This document shows positions 52,722 to 62,191 of a stretch of DNA of 64,000 nucleotides, piece after piece. Source of the DNA: Nocardia colli (lineage in GTDB: Bacteria > Actinomycetota > Actinomycetes > Mycobacteriales > Mycobacteriaceae). The stretch spans positions 186,001-250,000 of the forward strand of contig NZ_VXLC01000023.1 of the NCBI RefSeq assembly GCF_008704205.1, written 5' to 3'. Below the pieces are notes generated by a model. The model worked only from the letters and a program-made list of their open reading frames with translations. It did no database searches and had not been told where the DNA came from. Within the stretch, counting starts at the first letter, position 1, and the number at the start of each line of letters is the position of its first letter. A program made the translations under genes and the position numbers.

Positions 52722-54266
52722 ATGCAAGGCGCGTCGACTCCCACCACCACGACCCGGGCCCAGTTCCATCTGCTGGCCGCGGAGCATCGAGTGGTCCCGG
52801 TGACCCGAAAGGTGTTGGCGGACTCCGAAACTCCGCTCTCCGCCTACCGCAAGCTGGCCGACGATCGGGCGGGCACGTTCCTGTTCGAGTCGGCGGAGAA
52901 CGGACGATCGTGGTCGCGCTGGTCGTTCATCGGCGCTGGTAGTCCGTCCGCGTTGACCGTGGTCGACGGCGAGGCGGCCTGGCTGGGCAACATTCCGGTG
53001 GACGCGCCCGCGGGCGGCGATCCGCTGCTCGCGCTGCGCGAAACCCTCGAGCTGCTGAAGACCGAGCGGCTGCCCGGGCTGCCCCCGCTGACCGGCGGCA
53101 TGGTCGGCTACCTCGGCTACGACGCGGTGCGCCGGATCGAGCGGCTGCCGAACCACGCCCACGACGATCTGCAACTGCCCGAAATGGTGCTGCTGCTCGC
53201 CACCGACCTGGCCGCGTTCGACCATCACGAGGGCGCGATCACGCTGATCGCCAACGCGGTCAACTGGAACGGCACCGCCGAGCGGGTGGACGAGGCCTAC
53301 GACGACGCGGTCGCCCGGCTGGACCGGATGACCGAGGCGCTCGCCGCGCCGGCCGCGTCCACCGTGTCGGTCTTCGATCGGCCCGAGCCGGAGTTCCGCC
53401 GCCGCCGCACCACCGAGGAGTTCGGCGCGGGCGTGCGCCGCCTGGTCAAGGAGATCGAGGCGGGCGAGGCGTTCCAGGTGGTGCTCTCGCAGCGCTTCGA
53501 AATGGACTACGACGGTGCGCCGCTCGATCTCTATCGGATGCTGCGCGCGTCGAACCCGAGCCCGTACATGTACCTGCTGCACGTCCCGGACGGCGACGGC
53601 GGCACCGCGTTCTCCATCGTCGGCTCCAGCCCGGAATCGCTGGTCACGGTGAAAGACGGGGTCGCGACCACGCATCCGATCGCGGGCACCCGCTGGCGCG
53701 GGGCCACCGAAGAGGACGACCTGCTGCTGGAGAAGGGCCTGCTGGCCGACGAGAAGGAGAACGCCGAGCACCTGATGCTCGTCGACCTCGGCCGCAACGA
53801 CCTCGGCCGGGTCTGCCAGCCGGGCACCGTGCGGGTCACCGAGTATCGGCACATCGAGCGCTACAGCCATGTGATGCACCTGGTTTCGACGGTGTCGGGC
53901 CGGCTCGCCGCGGGCAAGATCGCGCTCGACGCGGTGCGCGCCTGTTTCCCGGCGGGCACGCTGTCCGGTGCGCCGAAGGTGCGCGCGATGGAACTCATCG
54001 AGGAACTCGAGCCGACTCGGCGCGGCGTCTACGGCGGCGTCGTCGGCTATCTCGACTTCGCCGGTGACGCGGACACCGCGATCGCCATCCGCACCGCGCT
54101 GCTGAAAGACGGCACCGCCTACGTCCAGGCGGGCGCGGGCATCGTCGCCGATTCCGACGCCGAGTACGAGGACGTCGAAGCTCGCAATAAAGCGATGGCG
54201 GTGCTCAAGGCGGTCGCCGCGGCGAAGACGGTGCGCGCGTACGGCGCGAAGGGCGACGACGCATGA
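52722..54266 (+). CDS. trpE: Anthranilate synthase component I
   Basis: Chorismate to anthranilate, with a glutaminase subunit encoded elsewhere. The 514-residue protein has the feedback-site region FLFESAENGRSWSRWSFIG, GGMVGYLGYDAVR, GEAFQVVLSQRF, AGTRWRGATEEDD, DLGRNDLGRVC and FPAGTLSGAPKVRAMELIEELE. Start ATG 52722. First gene of the trp operon; ATGA overlap with the next gene. Confidence 0.96.
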   Translation: MQGASTPTTTTRAQFHLLAAEHRVVPVTRKVLADSETPLSAYRKLADDRAGTFLFESAENGRSWSRWSFIGAGSPSALTVVDGEAAWLGNIPVDAPAGGDPLLALRETLELLKTERLPGLPPLTGGMVGYLGYDAVRRIERLPNHAHDDLQLPEMVLLLATDLAAFDHHEGAITLIANAVNWNGTAERVDEAYDDAVARLDRMTEALAAPAASTVSVFDRPEPEFRRRRTTEEFGAGVRRLVKEIEAGEAFQVVLSQRFEMDYDGAPLDLYRMLRASNPSPYMYLLHVPDGDGGTAFSIVGSSPESLVTVKDGVATTHPIAGTRWRGATEEDDLLLEKGLLADEKENAEHLMLVDLGRNDLGRVCQPGTVRVTEYRHIERYSHVMHLVSTVSGRLAAGKIALDAVRACFPAGTLSGAPKVRAMELIEELEPTRRGVYGGVVGYLDFAGDADTAIAIRTALLKDGTAYVQAGAGIVADSDAEYEDVEARNKAMAVLKAVAAAKTVRAYGAKGDDA

Positions 54267-55045
54267 CGGCAGGTTCCAGCGAAGGCGACCAAACTCCCGA
54301 TCCCGACCTTGTCACCCCGGACACCGCAGGTGCTGAGCCGGCCGAACCCGCCGCGCGGCGTAAGTCTCCGGTCGGCGCGCTCGTCCTCCTGGCCGTCGCG
54401 GCCGCCGCGCTGTGGGCCTCCTCGCGAATGACCTGGGTGACGGTCGCGTCCACCGACGGCCTCACCGAACCCCGCACCGACCGGCTCAACGGCGGCGTCT
54501 GGTTCGGCGCGCTCACCCCGCTGGCCCTGGTGCTGCTGGCGTCCATTGCCGCCGTACTGGCCACGCGAGGCTGGTTGCGTCGCGTGCTGGGCGTGGTCAT
54601 CGCGTTGATCGCCGCGGTCGCCGCGGTTCCGGCCTTCGCGTTGCTCACCAACTCCGGCAAGATCGCCGAACGCGCCGCCAAGCTGGCCGAACTCCCGGCC
54701 AGGGCACAGGTGGGGGAGGCGACGACCTCGATCTTCCCGGCCGTGCTCGCCCTGCTCGGCGCGCTCGCGGCCTTCGCGGCGGGCGGACTACTCGCCCGGA
54801 TGCCGCAGGACACCGCCCGGATGTCCGGTAAATACGACAACCCGGTTTTCCGTCGCGCCGCGGCCACCGAAGAGGTGACCAAGCAGCGCAACGAGACCGG
54901 CGCCGAGCCCGGTTCGACCCAGCTCTCCGAACGTGTGCTCTGGGACGCCTTGGACGCGGGCACCGACCCGACCGAGGACGCCGTGAACACCGGTGGGCGG
55001 ACCGGCGATCCGGACGCCGACGAGGCAGGCGGACGTGTCCGCTGA
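54263..55045 (+). CDS. Trp-operon-associated membrane protein (TIGR02234)
   Basis: A 260-residue membrane protein with about four helices (VGALVLLAVAAAALWASSRM, LTPLALVLLASIAAVLATRG, VLGVVIALIAAVAAVPAFAL and PAVLALLGALAAFAAGGLLA) and a hydrophilic acidic C-terminus. Position between trpE and trpC matches Rv1610 and the TIGR02234 family. Function unknown; overlap with trpE couples their translation. Confidence 0.88.
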   Translation: MTAGSSEGDQTPDPDLVTPDTAGAEPAEPAARRKSPVGALVLLAVAAAALWASSRMTWVTVASTDGLTEPRTDRLNGGVWFGALTPLALVLLASIAAVLATRGWLRRVLGVVIALIAAVAAVPAFALLTNSGKIAERAAKLAELPARAQVGEATTSIFPAVLALLGALAAFAAGGLLARMPQDTARMSGKYDNPVFRRAAATEEVTKQRNETGAEPGSTQLSERVLWDALDAGTDPTEDAVNTGGRTGDPDADEAGGRVR

Positions 55046-55228
55046 GCGATTCGGCCCTGGCAACTGTGGCGGTGCACACCTTGCGCACGGACTGGTTGCC
55101 TGGTCCACAACACGACCCGGCGCAAACGCGGCCGGTACGTCCATTTATTCTTGGTCAGCATCGGTGAGACAGCGCCTGGGGAAATTCTCAGGCAGCAAGT
55201 CCGTCTCCCCAGAAAGGATTCGAGCCAG

Positions 55229-56043
<815 letters not shown>

Positions 56044-56047
<4 letters not shown>

Positions 56048-57306
56048 CCGGAGTGACCGAACTACCCAAGGCCAGCGACGGCGTCGCCCACCGCAGCGCG
56101 CACGAGCCCGACACCGGCGGCCACTTCGGCGTCTACGGCGGCAGGCACGTCCCCGAGGCGCTGATGGCGGTCATCGAAGAGGTCACCGCGACCTACGAGA
56201 AGTCCCGGCTCGACCCGGACTTCCTGAACGAGCTGGACCGGTTGCAGCGCGACTACACCGGGCGTCCGTCGCCGGTGTTCGAATGCACCCGGCTCGCCGA
56301 GCACGCGGGCGGCGCGCGCATCCTGCTCAAGCGAGAAGACCTGAACCACACGGGTTCTCATAAGATCAACAACGTGCTCGGCCAAGCCCTGCTGGCCAAG
56401 CGCATGGGCAAGACCCGGGTCATCGCGGAAACCGGCGCGGGCCAGCACGGCGTCGCCACCGCCACCGCCTGCGCGCTGCTCGGCCTGGACTGCGTCATCT
56501 ATATGGGCGCCGTCGACACCGCGCGGCAGGCGTTGAACGTGGCCCGGATGCGGCTGCTCGGCGCCGAGGTCATCTCGGTGACCACCGGCTCGCAGACGCT
56601 CAAGGACGCGATCAACGAGGCGCTGCGCGACTGGGTCAGCAACGCCGACGACACCTACTACTGCTTCGGCACCGCCGCGGGCCCGCACCCGTTCCCCATG
56701 CTGGTGCGCGACTTCCAGCGCGTCGTCGGCCTGGAGGCCAGGGTGCAGGTGCAGGAATCCACCGGCAGGCTGCCCGACGCGGTCGTCGCCTGCGTGGGCG
56801 GCGGCTCCAACGCCATCGGCATCTTCCATCCGTTTCTCGACGACACCGACGTCCGGCTGATCGGCTACGAGGCGGCCGGTGACGGCGTCGAAACCGGCAG
56901 GCACGCGGCCACTTTCACCGGCGGCACGCCCGGCGCGTTCCAGGGCGCCTACTCGTACCTGCTGCAGGACGAGGACGGCCAGACCATCGAGTCGCACTCG
57001 ATCTCGGCCGGTCTGGACTACCCGGGCGTCGGCCCCGAGCACGCCTTCCTCAAGGACATCGGCCGCGCCGAGTACCGCCCGATCACCGACACCGAGGCGA
57101 TGGACGCGCTGCTGCTGCTGTCCCGCACCGAGGGCATCATCCCGGCGATCGAGTCCGCGCACGCGGTAGCCGGGGCGCTGCAACTGGGCAAGGAACTCGG
57201 CCCGGGCTCGATCATTCTGGTGAACCTGTCCGGTCGCGGCGACAAGGACATGGATACGGCGGCGCGTTGGTTCGGGCTGATCGATGAAGGAGCAGTTCAG
57301 TCGTGA
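56044..57306 (+). CDS. trpB: Tryptophan synthase beta chain
   Basis: PLP enzyme joining indole and serine. The 420-residue protein has FGVYGGRHVPEALM, REDLNHTGSHKINN (Schiff-base Lys107), AETGAGQHGVATAT, CVGGGSNAIGIF and VNLSGRGDKDM. GTG start overlaps the trpC stop. The last codons end GAVQS, the same VQS ending as the SERSER peptide that follows, and its TGA overlaps that peptide's GTG. Confidence 0.97.
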
Positions 57307-57380
57307 GGGAGCGCAGCGAGCGAACCATGGATACAGCGTCTATGACGTCGACTGCGGGCGTTAGCAAGGTGCAGTCGTGA
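57303..57380 (+). CDS. SERSER leader peptide between trpB and trpA
   Basis: A 25-codon ORF: GTG, RERSERTMDTASMTSTAG, then VSKVQS. GTGA overlaps link it on both sides, to the trpB stop and to the trpA start. The nine bases CAGTCGTGA occur at both borders (57298-57306 and 57372-57380), as if the element had inserted with, or brought, a direct repeat. Homologous to the ORF before priA. Confidence 0.6.
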   Translation: MRERSERTMDTASMTSTAGVSKVQS

Positions 57381-58177
57381 GTCAGCAGTCTCGTCTTGCG
57401 AATACCTTTGCCGCTGCGCGTGGTGAAGGGCGTGCCGCGCTCATCGGCTACCTGCCCGCGGGTTACCCCGACCTGGCCGGTTCCATCGAGGTCGTCCGCG
57501 CGATGGTCGAATCCGGTTGCGACATCATCGAAGTCGGCGTCGCCTACTCCGATCCGGTGATGGACGGCCCGACCATTCAGGCCGCCGCCGATCAGGCGTT
57601 GCGCGGCGGCGTGCGGGTGCGCGACGTGTTCTCCGTCGTCGAGGCGATCACCTCGGCCGGCGGGCAGGCCGTGGTGATGAGCTACTGGAACCCGGTGCTG
57701 GCCTACGGCGTCGACCGTTTCGCGCGCGATCTGGCCGGGGCCGGCGGCGCGGGCATCATCACGCCGAACCTCATTCCGGAAGAGGCCGACGACTGGTTCG
57801 TCGCCTCGTCCACGCACAACCTCGACCGCATCTTCCTGGTCGCGCCGTCCTCCACCGAGGAGCGTCTGGTGAAGACCCTGGAGGCGTCGCGCGGATTCGT
57901 GTACGCGGCCTCGACCATGGGCGTGACTGGCGCTCGCGATGTGGTGTCGTCCGCGGCGCCCGCGCTGTGCGCGCGGATCCGGACGCACTCCGACATCCCG
58001 ATCGGCGTCGGCCTCGGCGTCCGCTCGGGTGCGCAGGCGGCCGAAATCGCTTCCTACGCAGACGGAGTCATCGTCGGCTCGGCCTTGGTGACCGCCGCGG
58101 GCGAGAGCCTGGACGCGGTGCGCGCGCTGACCGCGGAGCTGGCCGAGGGCGTGCGTTCGGCGACCGTCGCGTCGTAG
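57377..58177 (+). CDS. trpA: Tryptophan synthase alpha chain
   Basis: Cleaves indole-glycerol phosphate to indole, which is channelled to TrpB. The 266-residue barrel has LIGYLPAGYPDL, the catalytic Glu in DIIEVGVAYSDPVMDGPTIQ (with the Asp nearby), GGAGIITPNLIPEEADDW and GLGVRSGAQAAEI. GTG start overlaps the leader-peptide stop. Confidence 0.96.
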   Translation: MSQQSRLANTFAAARGEGRAALIGYLPAGYPDLAGSIEVVRAMVESGCDIIEVGVAYSDPVMDGPTIQAAADQALRGGVRVRDVFSVVEAITSAGGQAVVMSYWNPVLAYGVDRFARDLAGAGGAGIITPNLIPEEADDWFVASSTHNLDRIFLVAPSSTEERLVKTLEASRGFVYAASTMGVTGARDVVSSAAPALCARIRTHSDIPIGVGLGVRSGAQAAEIASYADGVIVGSALVTAAGESLDAVRALTAELAEGVRSATVAS

Positions 58178-58238
58178 GTGCCGGGTCTGACGGCAGTCCC
58201 CACGGAGCGGTGGTTCCATCGCCGATGAGGTTCTCCGC

Positions 58239-58244
58239 TACGGT
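58239..58244 (+). promoter_or_regulatory. -10 hexamer of lgt
   Basis: TACGGT ends 6 nt before GTG 58251, suggesting leaderless expression independent of the trp operon. Confidence 0.5.
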
Positions 58245-58250
58245 GGCCCC

Positions 58251-59420
58251 GTGACCTTACGAGTCCTGGCGTACATACCCAGCCCCCCGCAGGGCGTGTG
58301 GCACATCGGCCCATTCCCGCTGCGGGCCTACGCGCTGTGCATCATTCTCGGCATCATCGTCGCCATCTGGTGGGGTGAGCGCCGCTGGCGCGACCGCGGC
58401 GGACAGCAGGGCGCGATCCTGGACGTCGCGATGTTCGCGGTGCCGTTCGGCTTGGTCGGCGGCCGGCTCTATCACGTCGCCACCGACTGGCAGAAGTACT
58501 TCGGCCCGGACGGCGACCCCAAGGCCGCGCTGGAGATCTGGAACGGCGGCCTCGGCATCTGGGGCGCGGTGCTGCTCGGCGGCGTCGGCGCCTGGATCGG
58601 CTGCCGGGTGTATCGAATCCCGTTGCCCGCGTTGGGCGATGCGATCGCCCCGCCGATCCTGCTGGCCCAGGCCATCGGCCGGCTCGGCAACTACTTCAAC
58701 CAGGAGCTCTACGGCCGCAAGACCGACCTGCCGTGGGGTCTGGAGATCTTCTTCCGCTACGACGACAACCTGAAGCCGGACGCGATGAACGGCGTCTCCA
58801 ACGGCGTCGTGGACAAGGTCGTGCACCCGACGTTCCTGTACGAGCTGATCTGGAACGTGCTGATCGTGGTGCTGCTGGTGCAGCTGGACAAGCGCTACCG
58901 GATCGGGCACGGGCGCCTGTTCGCGCTCTACGTCGCGGGATACAGCTTCGGCCGTTTCTTCGTCGAGCTGATGCGTGACGACGAGGCGACCAAGATCGCC
59001 GGCATCCGGATCAACTCGTTCACCTCCGCGCTCGTATTCCTCGCGGCCATCGCCTATTTCGTGTTCGCGACCAAGGGGCGCGAGACCGCCGAGCAGTTGC
59101 AGCCGAGCAAGGAACAGCGCCCCTGGCCGTGGCAGATCGGCGCGGTGCGCGCGGCCAATGCGGCGGCCGTGGCGAATGCGACCTCGGACACGGTTGTGCT
59201 GGAACGGGATTCGGCCGCCGAAACCGACGGCGCGACCGCCACGGACACACTCGAGACCGACGAGTCCAGCGAAACGGACGCCGAGCCGGACCGGGACGCC
59301 GATTCCGCGACGGACTCCGACGCAGACAAGACCGCCGAAACCAGCACCGACCCGGGCACCGCGAGCACTACCGCGGTGACCAGCACGTCGGAGAAATCCA
59401 CGGACTCCGACAAGTCCTGA
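58251..59420 (+). CDS. lgt: Prolipoprotein diacylglyceryl transferase with acidic tail
   Basis: Membrane enzyme adding diacylglycerol to lipobox cysteines, the first step of lipoprotein maturation. The 389-residue protein has about seven helices, the active-site region GRLGNYFNQELYG, HPTFLYELIWN and the late GRFFVELMRDDEA. After about residue 305 it carries a tail of some 80 residues made almost only of Asp, Glu, Thr, Ser and Ala. Long variable tails occur in mycobacterial Lgt. Several lipoproteins in this window would be substrates. Confidence 0.95.
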   Translation: MTLRVLAYIPSPPQGVWHIGPFPLRAYALCIILGIIVAIWWGERRWRDRGGQQGAILDVAMFAVPFGLVGGRLYHVATDWQKYFGPDGDPKAALEIWNGGLGIWGAVLLGGVGAWIGCRVYRIPLPALGDAIAPPILLAQAIGRLGNYFNQELYGRKTDLPWGLEIFFRYDDNLKPDAMNGVSNGVVDKVVHPTFLYELIWNVLIVVLLVQLDKRYRIGHGRLFALYVAGYSFGRFFVELMRDDEATKIAGIRINSFTSALVFLAAIAYFVFATKGRETAEQLQPSKEQRPWPWQIGAVRAANAAAVANATSDTVVLERDSAAETDGATATDTLETDESSETDAEPDRDADSATDSDADKTAETSTDPGTASTTAVTSTSEKSTDSDKS

Positions 59421-59426
59421 ATACAA

Positions 59427-59457
59427 CGGTGCCGCCGCGGATTACGCGGCGGCACCG
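59427..59457 (+). terminator. Strong terminator after lgt
   Basis: CGGTGCCGCCGCG and CGCGGCGGCACCG pair perfectly (13 bp) around the loop GATTA, 6 bp after the lgt stop; CTGTCTGT follows. The rest of 59458-59666 shows no further gene. Confidence 0.85.
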
Positions 59458-59666
59458 CTGTCTGTCCGGCCGGTTTGCTCCGAATTTCCCACCGCCGATA
59501 ACAATGCCGCATCACCTGCGATAACCCCGGGGAATGCCGAACGCTACGGGGCGACAAAACGCAGCGCTCCGACCACAATGTCTCGTGATCGTCGCGAGCA
59601 TCTCCCCGCTCGGCGGATCGATCAATGCCGGGCAGAGGGTGCCCAGCACGAATGAGGAGGACATTG

Positions 59667-60176
59667 GTGACCGACCCCTACCAGCAGAACAATCCGGGAT
59701 TCGGCGGGCCGCAGTACGGTCCGCCCGGCACGGGGCCGGATCTGAACAAGCCGCAGGACACCGCGGCCATGCCGCAGCAGTTCGACTCGCAGCCCTACGC
59801 CCAGCCGTCGGACCCGTACGCCCAGCAGCCGCAGTACGGCCAGCCCAACCCCTACGGCCAGCAGCCCGGCGGCTACCCGCCGGCCGGCTTCGGCCCGCAG
59901 GGCTACAACCCGAACGATCCCGAAGCCCCCTGGGGCCGTGACCAGTTCGGTGCGCCGTTCTCGGACAAGCAGAAGCTGATCGCGGGTCTGCTGCAGATCT
60001 TCGTCGGCGCGTTCGGCGTCGGCCGTTTCTACACCGGCCATACCGGCATCGCCATCGCCCAGATCGCCGTCACCTGGCTGACGTGTGGCTTCGGCGTCGT
60101 CTGGCCGATCATCGACGGCGTCCTGATGCTGGTCGGCAAGGTGCCCGACAGCGAAGGCCGCCCGCTGCGCGACTGA
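59667..60176 (+). CDS. TM2-domain membrane protein
   Basis: A 169-residue protein. Residues 1-95 are low-complexity, rich in Pro, Gln, Tyr and Gly (repeats such as PYAQ, QYGQP, PYGQQ). The C-terminal TM2 domain has KQKLIAGLLQIFVGAFGVGRFYTGH and a second helix ending VWPIIDGVLMLVGK. The start is GTG 59667 with GAGGAGG seven nt upstream. TM2 proteins are small membrane proteins of unclear role. Confidence 0.88.
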   Translation: MTDPYQQNNPGFGGPQYGPPGTGPDLNKPQDTAAMPQQFDSQPYAQPSDPYAQQPQYGQPNPYGQQPGGYPPAGFGPQGYNPNDPEAPWGRDQFGAPFSDKQKLIAGLLQIFVGAFGVGRFYTGHTGIAIAQIAVTWLTCGFGVVWPIIDGVLMLVGKVPDSEGRPLRD

Positions 60177-60191
60177 GCACACCGATAGCCG

Positions 60192-60220
60192 ACGGGCATC
60201 GCCGATCCGGCGGTGCCCGT
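60192..60220 (+). terminator. Terminator after the TM2 gene
   Basis: ACGGGCATCGCC pairs with GGCGGTGCCCGT (one G-U pair) around GATCC, followed by TCCTCGTT. Confidence 0.8.
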
Positions 60221-60339
60221 TCCTCGTTCCGGCCGCGGTCGTGCCCGTCTCGGCGGCGACACAGCAGGTCAGAGCCCCGAGAAATGGGGGCGGCGCGCTC
60301 GAATTCGGCGAGTACAACCCTTTCGCGCACCATGATCGA

Positions 60340-60428
60340 TATAGGGTCCATCGAATGAGTCCCGGCGTAGCATGAGCCGGATTTGCGTGTTGTGCGTGGG
60401 ATGTCCGCGTACCGAAGAGAGGGAACCC
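60340..60428 (+). promoter_or_regulatory. Promoter and cysteine-rich upstream frame of the cystine-type importer
   Basis: A -10-like TATAGG (60340-60345) predicts a start near 60352. An ATG at 60355 opens the six-codon frame MSPGVA, whose TGA overlaps an ATG at 60372. That ATG opens MSRICVLCVGCPRTEEREP, three Cys codons within seven, in frame with the binding-protein gene. In mycobacteria short Cys-rich leader ORFs act as cysteine-responsive attenuators; here the link is suggestive only. Confidence 0.35.
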
Positions 60429-61184
60429 GTGCGTCGCAAGCTGTTCGCCGCCGCCATGCTCGCCATCGTCGCCGCCACCGGGCTCACCGCCTGCGGGAGC
60501 AGCAGCGATCCGAACGTGTTGAAGGTCGGCACCGAAGGCACCTACTCCCCGTTCAGCTTCCAGGGTTCCGACGGCAAGATCACCGGTTACGACATCGAGG
60601 TGATCCAGGCCGTGGGCGACAAGCTCGGCAAGAAGGTCGAGTTCGTGCAGACCCCGTGGGACGCGATCTTCGCCGGCCTCGAGTCCAAGCGCTTCGACCT
60701 GGTCGCCAACCAGGTGACGATCAACGACGAGCGCAAGAACAAGTACGCGCTCTCCGCCCCGTACACCACCTCCGACGGCGTGATCGTCACCCGCGCCGAC
60801 AACAACGCCATCACCACCCTCGCCGACCTCAAGGGCAAGACCTGCGCCCAGTCCGCGACCAGCAACTGGGGCAAGGTCGCCACCAACGCGGGCGCGAAGG
60901 TCGAGGCGGTGGAGGGCTTCGTGCAGGCCATCCAGCTGCTGAAGAACGGCCGCGTCGATGCCACGGTCAACGACACCCTGGCCGTCGCCGAATACACCAA
61001 GAAGACCGGCGACACCGGCGTGAAGGTCTCCGGCAAGACCGGCGAGACCAGCAAGCAGGCCTTCGCCGCCCGCAAGGACGACGCGCTGATCAAGGACGTG
61101 GACAAGGCGCTGACCGAACTGCGCGCCGACGGCACGCTGGCCAAGATCTCGGACAAGTACTTCGGCACCGACGTCAGCAAGTAG
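60429..61184 (+). CDS. Polar amino-acid (cystine-type) ABC binding lipoprotein
   Basis: A 251-residue SBP_bac_3 family lipoprotein. The lipobox LTAC is at about Cys21. Ligand-domain blocks are VGTEGTYSPFSFQGSDGKITGYDIEV and LADLKGKTCAQSATSNWGKVA; the SATSNWGK segment resembles cystine-binding proteins (TcyA/FliY). GTG 60429, with GAGGGA upstream, gives a standard signal peptide; an in-frame ATG 57 bp upstream would add a Cys-rich stretch. The permease follows after 12 bp. Confidence 0.88.
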   Translation: MRRKLFAAAMLAIVAATGLTACGSSSDPNVLKVGTEGTYSPFSFQGSDGKITGYDIEVIQAVGDKLGKKVEFVQTPWDAIFAGLESKRFDLVANQVTINDERKNKYALSAPYTTSDGVIVTRADNNAITTLADLKGKTCAQSATSNWGKVATNAGAKVEAVEGFVQAIQLLKNGRVDATVNDTLAVAEYTKKTGDTGVKVSGKTGETSKQAFAARKDDALIKDVDKALTELRADGTLAKISDKYFGTDVSK

Positions 61185-61196
61185 CCGACGCCCTCC

Positions 61197-61865
61197 ATGG
61201 ATGCCGCTACCAGGGAACTGATCTGGCACAACCTGTGGCCGATGCTGCAGGCCACGCTCAAAATGACCATCCCGCTCACCGCGGTGAGCTTCGTCATCGG
61301 CTTGGCGATCGCGCTGTTCGTCGCGCTGGCCCGGATGTCGCCGGTGTGGCCGCTGTCCGCGGCCGCCCGGTTCTACATCTCGATCATCCGCGGCACGCCG
61401 CTGCTGGTGCAGCTGTTCATCGTGTTCTACGCGCTGCCGCAGTTCGGGCTGGTGATCGACCCGTTCCCGGCGGCGGTGATCGCGTTCAGCCTCAATGTCG
61501 GTGGTTATGCCGCGGAGATCGTGCGCGCGTCCATTCTCAGCGTGGCCAAGGGACAGTGGGAGGCCTCGCAGGCCCTCGGCCTGACGTATCCGCAGATGAT
61601 GCGGCTGATCATCCTGCCGCAGGGCTACCGCATCGCGGTGCCGCCGCTGTCGAACACGTTGATCTCGCTGGTGAAGGACACCTCGCTGGCCTCCACCATC
61701 CTGGTGACCGAACTGCTGCGCGTCGCGCAGCTGGCGGCCGCGCCGACGTTCGACTTCTTCGCGCTCTATGGCGTCGCGGCGGTCTACTACTGGGTGATCT
61801 GCCTGATCCTCGGCTTCGGTCAGACCAGATTGGAGACGCGTCTCGCGAGGCACGTGGCGACCTGA
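61197..61865 (+). CDS. Polar amino-acid (cystine-type) ABC permease
   Basis: A 222-residue HisM/GlnP-type permease with about five helices. It has RFYISIIRGTPLLVQLFIVFYALPQ and the EAA loop EASQALGLTYPQMMRLIILPQ. It pairs with the preceding binding protein. No ATPase gene follows; a strong terminator does, so the ATPase must be supplied from elsewhere. Confidence 0.92.
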   Translation: MDAATRELIWHNLWPMLQATLKMTIPLTAVSFVIGLAIALFVALARMSPVWPLSAAARFYISIIRGTPLLVQLFIVFYALPQFGLVIDPFPAAVIAFSLNVGGYAAEIVRASILSVAKGQWEASQALGLTYPQMMRLIILPQGYRIAVPPLSNTLISLVKDTSLASTILVTELLRVAQLAAAPTFDFFALYGVAAVYYWVICLILGFGQTRLETRLARHVAT

Positions 61866-61882
61866 CCGACCTTGCTCCCGCG

Positions 61883-61916
61883 AACCCCGGCTACCCCGAG
61901 ATCGGTAGCCGGGGTT
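61883..61916 (+). terminator. Strong terminator after the permease
   Basis: AACCCCGGCTACC pairs perfectly with GGTAGCCGGGGTT (13 bp), loop of eight, followed by CTTG. Confidence 0.88.
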
Positions 61917-62093
61917 CTTGCGTACCGGGCCACCAATCCGCGCCGATCCATGACGCGGCAACATCTGAAACAGCGATGCTCCAGCTACTCACTTTTGCGC
62001 GATTCGGCACCGAAAATATCTACTAACGAGTAACATTCGATTGCCGTTGTTTCAAATAGATGGCGCTGGCCAGGGCTGTTGCGCAATGCGTAA

Positions 62094-62130
62094 CGACTTG
62101 GAGGTTTCACCAAGTCGCGGTTCATTTTTT
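62094..62130 (+). terminator. Hairpin with T-run upstream of pyk
   Basis: CGACTTGG (62094-62101) pairs with CCAAGTCG (62110-62117), and six Ts follow at 62125-62130. It lies before the pyk promoter in a relatively AT-rich spacer (61917-62191) that holds no gene I can support. It could be a second terminator or the end of a small RNA. Confidence 0.5.
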
Positions 62131-62179
62131 AACTCAGCTTTCACCTGGGGCACAGGCGGCCCCGGGCACTGGTCGGGAC

Positions 62180-62185
62180 TAGGCT
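62180..62185 (+). promoter_or_regulatory. -10 hexamer of pyk
   Basis: TAGGCT ends 6 nt before GTG 62192, again the leaderless arrangement. Confidence 0.5.
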
Positions 62186-62191
62186 CTACCC

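Noticed and set aside
59622..61964. 780-codon reverse frame across TM2, binding protein and permease
   Set aside because: Covers three well-supported forward genes and two terminators; no recognisable domain.
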